A model generated the notes under the pieces. The model was not told the DNA's origin. It saw nothing but the letters and a program-made list of their open reading frames with translations, and did not search any database. The translations under genes were made by a program, and so were the position numbers. Below, piece after piece: positions 46,082-56,872 of a DNA stretch of 64,000 bases. Within the stretch, counting starts at the first letter, position 1. Every line of letters starts with the position of its first letter. Source of the stretch: Tillandsia leiboldiana (lineage: Eukaryota > Streptophyta > Magnoliopsida > Poales > Bromeliaceae); NCBI GenBank assembly GCA_029204045.2, contig CM055076.1, forward strand, positions 11,508,069 through 11,572,068, read 5' to 3'.

Positions 46082-48311
46082 TGTCACGCCCCGGGGTCGA
46101 ACTGCGACCCGGGCTCGCCAACAGATCCGCCGTCTGTGCGGAAACTGCCGCACAGACGAAGCGTCTACCCTGCAAAAGATCTATAGCTAAACATGTATCA
46201 GAGTTGAAAAAGAACTAATAGCTACAGAAATCCACTGAACATCTGATATAAATAAAATCTCAATACAAAGTCTCTCAGCTATAAAAAGTACATACAATCC
46301 TCACTGATCTCTCAGAATGTCCAGTACAAAAGTGGAACATAAAAATACCGGGTACATCTACCTCTGACTCTCAATACTGGTAAGGAACTAATCGGCCACG
46401 TCCTCACCTCGATCAGCTGTCTCCGCGCGAACCAAGCCGGAACAGCAGCCTCAGGAAACCTGTCATCGCAGCGGGTGTGAGATCTACTGCAGAAGGTAGA
46501 TCCCAGTGGGTACCGTCACCAATATCCACGGTATGGCCACTAAGTCTACTGGAGGCACAACAGATAGGTATGCAAATAGATAGATAGGAAAGCTGAAAGG
46601 AACTATAGCTATCATGTCTCAATCATCATGCTCAAGAAACTCCACTAATGATGAAATGTGCATACACTCGCTACTGCTAACATGCCTCAAGTATCATGCT
46701 CAAAGGAAAACTCATCTATGAACATGCTATGAAACTCACTCACACATATCACCCAATCCCAATGACAGTCCCTCTTTGGACCAGTCAAGCCTGCGCTCAT
46801 CTACTTCCACTCATGCCCAAACAGGGCTTGGTCTTACGTAGGGTGTCCCTCAAGGACTATCTCAGTAACCACATCGCAGCCTCGTCAGGCTCGGTATCAT
46901 CCTCGCATCCGGAGAGTAGCTCGCGGGGAGCGACCCTGCGAACTCAAGTATCTCTCAACTGGCATAAAACCTCAGTCTCAGCAGGCTATAATCCACGATC
47001 AAACAGATCGGAACTCAATGCTCAACTAGCATAACTCAGTCGGAGAAAGACTCGACCAGGAAATGCCCAAATCCTCACATAATCTGTCGGAGAACCCTCT
47101 ACGACTCAACCTGATAATGCACAACTCATGATCTAGAGTAAACCAATCGACTTCCATGAAGGACCGAATATTCCGAAAGACTGGCACCTACAACCCAAAT
47201 CAAACAAGAACAGGTTGCGGGCACAGCCGCCCGTAGCTTCCAACCCAACAATGGAATCAGTCCTCACTCTCGCACACAAGAGGCCCGGAAATTCCGAAAG
47301 GCTAACGCCTACAATCCAAATCAAACAAGAACAGGCTGTAGGCGCAGCCGCCCGTAGCTTCCGCCCCTAAAGTGAAACAAATGCCCAATCTCTCATGACA
47401 CTAGAACTCATCTCACAAGTCTCAAAAAAAATCCCCTCGGCCCCCTGGCACGAGGACACATGCATCCCGAACTGCCTGGACCATTCATAATGCTCTTGAT
47501 ATTTTAAAACATTTTAAAATCAGAGTTTAACTTAAAACCGGTTATAGAAATTTTATGAAGGTCCAGATACATTCCGAATCTCAAGAAAATATGCAGTCTA
47601 GTGTCAATTCATCTCTAGATCATGCTAAAAATATCAGGGGATCAGGAAAGTATTTCTATAATTTTCTAGGCAACTATCAGATTTATAAAGCATAAAACAT
47701 ATAAACTAAACATGATCAACATGCTTACAGAAGCTTTAGAGGGCATTCCATACATTTCGGAGAAATTCTAACCCACCTGGAACGCTTTCCGCAGGCAAAC
47801 GCCGAAGTCGGGGAAGTGCCGAACCCTCGAACAGACAAAACTCCGAAAATCGCGCCGCGCGCGCAAACACTGCTGCGAACCTCGAACAAAACAAATCCCC
47901 AGAAGCTCGAAAAAATGCCACGAGTACTCCACAAAAATCCTGCGGCTCCGCACTGTGCCAGCACAACCCCAAACTCAACATCCACACACCACACACTCAC
48001 ACAGCACACACAACACCTCACAGCACAACCAAGAACTCACAGCACCAACACTTAGCATTAGCCCACATCAAATCCACCACAACACTTACACACTAAGCTT
48101 CAGCACAATTTAAAATATTTGCTCCCATAAACTCTCAGCACAAGGTAATTACAAGCTCACAATCATCAAATTAAGTAAAAATCCACCCATACACACCACC
48201 AGCTCCAAAAGCACACACTAATTCATCCACAATGCAACAGCCACTCCATAACTCCTCTGCACACACACACAAAGTCCAAATACTCACAAGGCTCACAACA
48301 TACCACACAAG

Positions 48312-48364
<53 letters not shown>

Positions 48365-49368
48365 GTTCCAACGCCTCGAGCCAACTGCAATCCACATCCC
48401 TACCGCGCACTCGATCCGAGCTCCGCACGGCACCACGCCGAAATCCGCCACAAATGATGACGACCTGTGAGAGCAAAAGGGAAAAACCGCGAAATCAAGT
48501 TAAATCCGGCGAACACGCGCGATCGCCGGCGAAAACCGACCCCAGTCGACGAAAACGCTGCGCGCGCCGCGCGGAAAATTTCCTGCGCACGCGCCGCAGC
48601 AAGCTGCCCAGCCGTTGCCGCGCTGTGCCGCCATGCTGCGAGCGCACAGCAGCCCGCGCCCGCGTGGCCACCTCCTCCTCCAGCATCCACACCATGCACA
48701 CGTGGACAGCAAGTCCAAAACACCAACTCAACCAAAAAAAACAAACTAAAAAATCCAAAGAAAATCCAAAATCGAGCTCACCAAAAAAAAAACCAAGCTC
48801 TCAAAATCAGCTACAAACCTCACAATAGGCTCGACGCGCGCGCTCCGCTCGTTCCACCGGCTACTAACAGGAAGTTCCTATCAATCTCTCATCCATTCCT
48901 TCTCTTTTCCATCTTTTTTCTTCTTCTTCTTCCTTCTTTTCCCCACTTTCTTCTCTTCCTCTGTTCTCATCTCATTACTCTGTTTGAGGCAGGGAGAAGA
49001 TGATGACGTGGCGAGCACTTAATTAAGGTTGGCTTAATTAAAGAAGTGGGGTGTGCTTGACTGCTAATAGCAGATTAATTAAAATCCAAATTAATCCCTT
49101 CAACAAAATATCTAAGTCATCTATTCCTTTCTTTCTCTCAATTTTCTCCTCCAAATTCTTTCACAGGCAACATATTTAAATTAATTATTTAATTAAATAA
49201 TCCAAATTAAGCCAAATCTAACTCACTTTTTGCCCTCGGGGCCTCCGCATCAGTCCGAAACCTCCCGAACTCATCTGTAACCTTATAGGGAACACGCTCG
49301 AGGCAATTTCCTCCGGATCACACCATCTTGCTAGGTCGGTGCGCTATCCGAAATCCCGGTATTCTACA
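46082..49368 (-). mobile_element. Solo LTR A2 (3287 bp)
   Basis: It starts TGTCACGCCCCGGGGTCG and ends GGTATTCTACA on the + strand, with target duplication GATAC at 46077-46081 and 49369-49373. It is related to the LTRs of element A over its whole length but clearly diverged. It carries the stem-loop in a variant form (GGGATCTAC/GTAGATCTC, 46473-46545), two tandem AATCAAACAAGAACAGG motifs (about 47195 and 47318), a (CT)n run (48314-48363) and a GC-rich block (about 48540-48680). Confidence 0.93.
48314..48363 (+). repeat. (CT)n microsatellite in A2
   Basis: About 25 uninterrupted CT units, equal to (GA)n on the element's own strand. Confidence 0.97.
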
Positions 49369-50171
49369 GATACACTAGGGAGGTGCAGGCTTGACTGGAC
49401 CCGATGTGGCAGTCAGCTCGATTGGGTCGATTGTGCACTTCATGTGCGAGTGGTTGCATACCTTTCATTGGTTTTTCTCTTTTGAGCATTTAGATAGTGG
49501 CATGGTAGCTGTTGAGTACCTCCAACTTTCTTGTTCAGTTTTTACCGCATTGTTATCTTATGCCTCTAGTTGACTTAGTGGGCAGATCGTCGGGCCTGGC
49601 GGTGGTACCCACTGAGAACTCCCTTTTTGGTGTAGTTCTCACATCCATTGGGGGTTATCCCCCTCCTCCTTCTTTTCTCTCCTTGTTTTGCAGAGTCTTA
49701 GCAGGTGTTGCTGATTCTGCGGTTGCTGTTCGAGGCGAGGGAGTCGCGAGCTAGATCCCTACCTGTCTTTGGAGAGTAGCGGTACCCCTTTCATTGGAGA
49801 TTTGCAGTATAGTCAGTAGATTATTTACTTTCCCGCTTTTGAAAGATTATTGTAGTGAGGATATGACTTGTACTGAGAGTTTGTACACTGATGTATTATT
49901 TCAGGTTATCCACCCTGTTGAGTTCGGAGTTTTTGTATTTGAGGATTTTGTATGATTATCACTTATGGGAGATGGACATTGTATCTTTATTATTTCCAGT
50001 TGTACAGATGGTTGGTTTTGAGTTTTACAGCAGTTTTATTTTATAGCTCTGATATCTGTTTAGCTGTAGTACCTTTCTTTGCAGGTTAGACGCTTCGCCT
50101 ATGCGTAGTTTCGTATAGGTGGCGGATCTGTTGGCGAGCCCGGGTCACAGTTTCGACCCCGGGGCGTGACA

Positions 50172-51007
50172 TTATGATCTCCACAGAGCCAGCTGTTCTT
50201 TCACGTACACTAGCGGATTGCTACCCGCAGTGGTGTACTTTACCGGTAAAGTGGTCAGCTGTGGCGACCCGTGAGCCCGTTGGGGTTATGACAGCAGATT
50301 GGTGTACAGGTGGTATTTTTCCTGAGGTCTTGTTGACCAATATGGTGGCTTCGATTGGGTATTTGGTTGTTCTACCATTGATGCATTGATTACTTGCTTA
50401 GCATGCTTAGACATTATATTCTTATGTTGCTCAGTTTCTAGTTCAGTATCTATATCAGCATGCTTTTATTTCAGTACCCATTTATGCTCGGTATCATGAT
50501 TATACAACCTGCCAGTATCTGCTTGTTACATCAACCTTTACCTAATGATCTTTTACTATCTGCTAGTTATTATATGCCTGTAGGTACGATTAGCTATTTC
50601 TCGGCCCGTCGTGCCCACTGGGATACACTGTCGATGTATCTCACACCCCCTGGGTGACCATTTTTCAGGTCGTTTGGGTGTTGGGATGTCGGGACGTGTT
50701 GGTGAGGCTGTCGTGATAGCAATGACCATTGTGTCGCCGTTTAATTTATTTTTCGCATGATTTATGTAAAGGATAAATATAACAATGTTTTAATTTGGCT
50801 AACTGTTTATGTAGTTAAATGCGTAGTTTAGACTACTCTGATAGTGGCTGTAAGTGCTTAGCCGTGCATGTATAGAAAAGGCTCAATCCAAGGGGATTGA
50901 AAATTTTCTATACATGTGGCGATCTGCTCACACCCTGGATTGCTTTTAAACTCTGATATTTAAAAAAAAAAATATTTAGTCTGCTTTTCGAAACTCGGGG
51001 CGTGACA
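50172..51007 (+). mobile_element. 3' part of a C-family LTR (C5)
   Basis: It matches the last part of C2 (from about 60700) and the complement of 31741-32118. It contains TTTACCGGTAAAG (about 50236-50248), the stem-loop GGGATACACTGTCGATG (50613-50657), a CCAAGGGGATTG imperfect palindrome (about 50890-50915) and ends CTCGGGGCGTGACA. Its 5' part is missing beyond G; the G insertion may lie inside it. Confidence 0.8.
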
Positions 51008-51659
51008 GGACTATATGTGGATAGTGAAATAGAAATAGATGTGTAGTTCCTACTTGTATGAATTTTATTATTGCATTTGCATGAGGCATATCATATGATT
51101 TATATTGTATATAGTATAGATTTATATTTCAGCAAATTATTATTTATTTACATGCTCGTTTTGTCTCTTTTGAACTTGATAAATCGAGCTTCTCGTTTGG
51201 GTGGCCGTACCCACAGAAAACTATTTTTATAGTTTTCACCTCCATATTTTTTAGATCCTTTCGTGAGTGTCATGGCAACGCAAGAAAAGAACGTAACTCA
51301 GTAAATAGAGCGCCTTACCATATAGGACCAAGATAGAAGTACCATTGTTAGTGTAATTAAGGGTATAAAAATGAGAGAATAAAAATGTAATAATATTTTG
51401 GGATTGTAAAAAGAGAAACGGAAAGAAAAGAAAAATATAAATGTATTAAGTGTGACGAATGTGTATAGTCGAATAGTTGTTTTATGTTTTCTATACCTTT
51501 CTTTCGCATTCCTTATATAAATTCGGCTCCTGATTGGAACATCTTAAATTGTATTGGTTGTGATGCCTTGGATGGACAAGAAAAATTATTTTAATTTGTC
51601 GGGTCTGGGCATGCGCTTGTAAGGCATTTTCATTTAGAAGGTAGGACGGGACGTGACAT
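51008..51659 (+). mobile_element. 3' end of a further LTR, family J
   Basis: It ends GGACGGGACGTGACA and has the same kind of stem-loop as the other LTRs, with different bases: GGGTGGCCGTACCCAC followed by AAACTAT/ATAGTTT (51210-51245). C5 lies directly upstream and probably inserted into it. No coding is seen. Confidence 0.55.
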
Positions 51660-52669
51660 TTTGAACCCATGAAGTTTCTAATACTCTATATCATGTACTG
51701 GTACGTGACCTTTAGTACCAATACTCCACCAAAGTTCCGCAAAACTAGATGGTGTCCTCAACTAAACTCGAACTTTAGTACCGGTACCATAAACATCACT
51801 ACCAGTATGTGCAACAAAATTGCAACAAAACTATTGCTTTGCAGATTTTATTTTCAAAACTCTATTTTCACACCAAAATCAATACAACACACCTCATACC
51901 CCTCTATAACCTTCAGGATACTATCAAATACTATTCCACATCAGAACTTCGTAAATTTGCAAAAGTCTAGTGTGCTATAGAAAAATTAGAAATGATTAGC
52001 GGATAGATAAGAAAAGAGAGGAGAGGAGGAAGATAATGAATTAGGGAAGAAGATAATTGTTTAATGGGCTTTTTTTTAAAAATGACCCTCTGAAATTTTT
52101 TATTTTGAAAATGGTCCTACAAAATTTGTAATTGCAAAATTGGCCCTATGGGTGCCACCTGTGCGCCACGCGTGCTCGCCACGTGAGCGGATGAGCCTGA
52201 CGTGGGTTGAGAACACGGGGAATCATTTTTCGTGTTTAAACACGGTGAATGCTTTACCGTGTTTGAACACGGGGAATCATTCCCCGTGTTTGATGGTTCT
52301 CCGTGTTCTTGCTTTTCAAAACCCAATAGTAAAATTTTAAATAAAATTTCAACTTATACAATTTGAAAGGAATAGCAATGAACAGCCAACAAATTTTGAA
52401 ATAAACAAAAAACAACAAGCAACATAATATGATCACAAAAAATATCACATCACACAATAACACAACATAGCACAGTGCACACAAAATACATCACATCACA
52501 CAATAGCACAGTACAGCAGATCACATCACATCAAATACGAACCACATCACACCATACCAATATATATACAAATGGACGTCACGAAAGAATATAACATCGA
52601 TAAAAGATAAATACAAATCATATCACAACAAAACAATATAAATATAACAACGCATAACGACAATGTAGA
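51660..52669. other. Non-coding stretch between LTR J and PMD pseudogene
   Basis: It is AT-rich and without recognisable coding. It contains GTACCGGTAC-like motifs at 51690-51800 and an AAAATGGTCCTACAAAATTT segment (52110-52150), typical of non-coding ends of DNA transposons or PMD-carrying repeats. It also holds an array of hairpins (52215-52320) and ACATCACATCACA-type simple repeats (52390-52560). Confidence 0.5.
52215..52320. repeat. Tandem AACACGG hairpins
   Basis: Four adjoining palindromic units of about 26 bp: AACACGGGGAATCATTTTTC, then one with GGTGAATGCTTTACC, one with the perfect GGGGAATCATTCCCC, and a partial CCGTGTTC. Outer arms AACACGG/CCGTGTT are constant; inner bases differ between units but mostly stay paired. 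Confidence 0.8.
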
Positions 52670-55170
52670 TTAATCAAATGGCTCTATAGTGTCGAATTGG
52701 TCAAGATGTGAGATAACCGTGCCCTCTGGCTGTGGAGGAGCTGAAGATGAGGGTTGATCGATATGGGGAGACTGCACCTGTCGCTGCCGTGGTCGCCTAC
52801 GGTAAATAATATCAGGTCCTCGTCGACGACGACCATATGGTACATAGTCCCTCGATGGACTATGTGATGGTGCATGCCCCGACGTTGATGCTCCACCATG
52901 ATCTGCTGACCGTGGAGGCGTAGTATGTGGAATTGTCTGTAGAGTCACCAAAGTTACCTCCATTTGACGAGCAACATGTGTCAGAGTCTCGAAAGGTGCT
53001 CCAATATGTGAAATATCGGGTAGGACATCTCTAATCGCATATTCAGATTTCTGAATGAGATCGACCTGAAATCAAAACAGTATCATAAAAATTACATTGA
53101 CTTTTATTTGAATATTAAAATAATTATTATATCATACCAAAAATCTCTCGACATGTCCACGGGGCTGATATGCGAGGGGTGGACGCTGCACTGGACTAGA
53201 TATCCACCTCTTGGTGATACCCCAATACCACTGCATGTAGATAGCTAGAAGTAGCGCATATATGATCGGGATCTACATGGGGGTCCACCTCTACCTTATC
53301 TTGCAGTCGATCATCCCAATGTTGAATATGTATAGCATGAAACGCCGCCCAATTCTCATCCGCCCTACCTCGTGAAGTGATGCGAGAAGAGCAACTACTG
53401 CATCGGGTATATGCTGTAGAAATCTAAAATGACGAAGCACCCGATCTGGAAGATGTAGCTCAATAATATGAAAACATACTAGGGTGGTCCGTGCTCGCCA
53501 TACCGGGGACCCCAGTAGACAAAATAGTGGAAGTGACCCTAGTATTACATCTGTATATGGACTCCATGTAATCTATTGTGAAAAGTATATGATAAGTAAC
53601 TTGTATTAAAATAAAAGTTATGTGAATGAAAACTTATGATAATTAACTCATATACCTGGGACTCTAACTGGTGATCAAGCTGATCACGATAAAACTCAAT
53701 ATCAGTCGTCCTGACATTGTCCCGAAAAGTCAGCCTAGTAATCCACCTATTTCATTTATATCGTATTAGTAACGATAACATAAAATACTGAAAACTTGAA
53801 ATTTAATACATACCTGCAACCTAGTGGCGCATCAATAAGATCAGGCTGCGGTCCGACTATCTCAGGACGACCGATGTGCAGATGGTTCCATGCCCAAATC
53901 TACATAAAAAGCTACTTAGGGAAAAAAAATAAATTTCATGAATGAAATTAGTAGTAAAGGAATGTACCTGAATTAATGTCGCAAAACAATAACACCCCAC
54001 TTTCTCCCTCATGCAAGCACTCGCTAATGCACGATAGAGATGAGCTAGTATCGCAGCACCCCATGCCAACTCACCATAAGCGTCGAAATCCTCTAATAGA
54101 GGCAACCACTTTAAATGCACTATATTTCCGCTTGGGTTTGACATTAAACTACAACATATCTGGAATATCATGTATGCTCTTGCTGTAGCCTCTATGACTG
54201 CGGGCGGTGCATCTAAGGCGATATCATGAAAATGATGATACAACCAATCAAGCTTTATCTCTCCGCCTCTAATATCTCCGGGAGCTACCCCAAGCAGCAG
54301 CTGATATAGCTCTGGCCACTGATACGAGGCACCTCCGGTCACAGCCCCCTCCCACCGATGCGGAGTCCAGCAATAACAGCCATATCCATCAAGGTGACTG
54401 TTATCTCCCCATGCCTCATATGAAATGTCTACGTCTCCCTCCGCCACCGCTCGACTAAAGATCCCAATAATGTCTGATCTAGCTGGAAGCGCCTCAACCG
54501 CGACACATAATAGAATCCTGCTCGTCGCAGTAGCTCGATCCAAAGCATTCACCAAGGACATCTTGTCAGAAAATACCCGATCTTTCCATTGATCATCACT
54601 CGGAGGACCTTGATCAATGTTTTGTTCAATAACGATTTGATAAATTAATTCATTACACAGTAGAAAATGCTGTCGGTGATCTTCAAATTCATCGAATTCT
54701 ACCGGGTCCTCCGCATCATCATTGTTGGTAAATGAATTTTTAATCCATTCAATACCTTCATCTTGAATGGCGCAAGTGAGAGAATTCAAACCGCCATCAT
54801 GATAAAAATTCATAGATTGTGAGATATCGTCACTATCATCATCTGTAGAGTCCATATCAGTTTCACTTACATGCTCATCGTCACTTCTATTTATTTGCTC
54901 ATTATCACTTTCCATTACAATCTTATTTTCATTTATATTTCTCACTTTCCAATTAGTGCATTCTCGATTACTAGATGATGGACTTTCATATAGATTATGA
55001 TGGATAGTTGACCTGCAAAGGTATTTAGGATTAACTATTCGAATTTATTCAGATTTTATGTAACTAAATTATATAATTACTTACCGCTCATCAACTCCAC
55101 CGAATAAAGATGGATCCACAGTAGTATATGGTAATGATGTACTCACTGGCACACATGGGACTTCAGACAC
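52670..55170 (-). pseudogene. Plant-mobile-domain (PMD) gene, spliced, frameshifted, 5' incomplete
   Basis: Six exon-like blocks with GT-AG borders on the minus strand: 55170-55085, 55012-53968, 53899-53814, 53746-53656, 53572-53148 and 53065-52670 (stop). The PMD fold is seen in AVTGGASYQWPELYQLL, GEIKLDWLYHHF, GNIVHLKWLPLL, YGELAWGAAILAHLYRAL, then IWAWNHLHIGRP in the next exon and WYWGITKRWIS later. Before it lie an acidic stretch and WKDRVFSDKMSLVNAL, resembling the N-terminal domain of MuDR-type transposases, so this may be a fusion. The PMD start (FYYVSRLRRFQLDQ, SLVERWRRET, GEITVTLMDMAVIAGL) is readable only in another frame and contains a stop, so the 362-codon open frame there is out of register. 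The 425-bp exon also changes frame twice. Element D lies 135 bp upstream of the first block. PMD proteins are linked to silencing and are often carried by transposons; function here is presumably lost. Confidence 0.75.
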
Positions 55171-55305
55171 TTTGTAATACTTATAAAGTCTAAATTATTC
55201 ATTTTCCGCATCTATACTAATAAAGGACAAAGATTGAAATACAAAATTAAGTTGAATAGTTTTTCATACCTTGATGTATGAATTCGTTCAAGATCGACAT
55301 ATTCT
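55171..55305. other. Flank between PMD pseudogene and element D
   Basis: AT-rich; may contain a further upstream exon or the promoter of the PMD gene, but nothing can be defended. The last five bases, TATTC, are the expected target duplication of element D. Confidence 0.4.
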
Positions 55306-56872
55306 GTCACGCCCCGGGGTCGAAACTGTGACCCGGGCTCGCCAACAGATCCGCCGCCCATACGGTGAACCCCGTATAGACGAAGCGTCAAACCTACAAA
55401 AGAAAGATACTATACTAAACAGATCTCAGAACTGAAAAGTAAAAGCTGAAATAAAATAAATACAACTCCAAGTCCTCACCAAAAGTACATAAGTCTCTCA
55501 ACTATGAAAGAAAAGTACAACTCTATACCTCACTACAAAGGTCTCTCAACAAGAAACTCTCAAAATATAAAAAGGGTACGTCTACTCTCTGGACGACGAC
55601 TGGTAGGGATCTAGCTTGCGACTCCCTTACCTCGATCTGAAGAAGCAGCAGCTGGAGCAGCAGGAACAGGAGCAGAAGTCCCTGGGGAAAAAGACACCAC
55701 GACGGGTGTGAGAACTACATCCCACAGTAGTTCTCAGTGGGTGCCGCCAACAAGCCCGACGGTCTGCCCACTAAGTCTACTAGAGGCATGAAGTAACAAA
55801 TGAAATACTGAAGGGAAAAGATGGAAAAGAATAACTCTACAGCTACTAGACTCCACTCAGCCCCCAGGCACGAGTGCAACAATAAAAGTATCTGACCGAA
55901 CAAACCCAATCGAATGAACCGGTATAAAACCCGGTACTGCCAGCTCCGTCATCAATCTCACGAACTCAGTATCTCCACTGTCCAAATGTCCGGAACCCAA
56001 CACGGTCTGACCGGAAGCCAACACGGTCTAAAGCCTACTTCGGAGTGGCACTCGAGGGGAGCGACCCACACGAGTAAAGTAACTCTGTCATCAGTATCAC
56101 AAGTATCTCAATATAGCAGGACTGGATCACGACTCTGATCAAAGTGGGAAAAATCCATCCACTCACAGCACAAAACACACTGGCTGGAGATACTCCACAG
56201 CCGGGATCGAGCCACAACTCAGGGCTAACAAAACTGGTCGGACAACACTCAACGACCCGGGACCACTGTCAACCCCAACGGTTCCTAACAACAGAGCATC
56301 AAACTCACAGATAACACAGGAAGAACCGACACCATAAGGGTTTGGAAAACATGATAGGTCGGTGCTTAGAACCCTATCAAACAAGAACAGACTCTAGGCT
56401 CCGCCTATCGAAGTTTCCGACCCCCTTACAGTTCGGGAACACGACAACCTCGGTACAACACGCAGAAGACACCAACCAGGGTCCGAAAGTTCTGGGAGAC
56501 CAGCACCTACAACCCTATCAACAAGAACAGGTTCCATGCTCGGCCCCCGTGGCTTTCGTCCCGACAAAGGAACGACCCCTAGAACCCAGATCACCTAAAC
56601 TCTCTCGGGTGAGGAGGTTGTAATAAAAAGGTGACAGTTATTACTGAAAACTATTTTAATCTGAGAAACCCAATTTAATATATCTTAGTTCTTTTAGGAA
56701 AACAGTTATAAAACAAGTATTTATACCCAAACGCCGAAGGGCTAATGCCTTTGTCCAACCGAACAAGGACAGACTCCAGCGGCCCTTCGATGCTTGGAAG
56801 AAAATATTGGTAGACTAAAATCATATGTATGTCAAAAAGGTTCAGGGCTCTAGGTCCTGCTAACACTGGTAT

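Larger units (their letters stand above)
45773..50171 (+). mobile_element. LTR fragment G (B/D type), 5' truncated, split by A2
   Basis: 45773-46081 plus 49374-50171 form the 3' part of a plus-strand LTR ending GACCCCGGGGCGTGACA. Its left start matches the interior of LTR D (reverse complement near 55870-55930), so more than half of the LTR is missing at the junction with TRIM 2. It has a GGGA-CCGTT hairpin (45909-45935), the CCCACTGAGAACT stem-loop (49560-49650) and the U5-end hairpin, partly deleted (50098-50120). Confidence 0.8.

Noticed and set aside
53857..54945. Treating the 362-codon frame as an intact protein
   Set aside because: The first part of the PMD is readable only in another frame with a stop, and splice signals end the frame at 53968; the following codons are intron.
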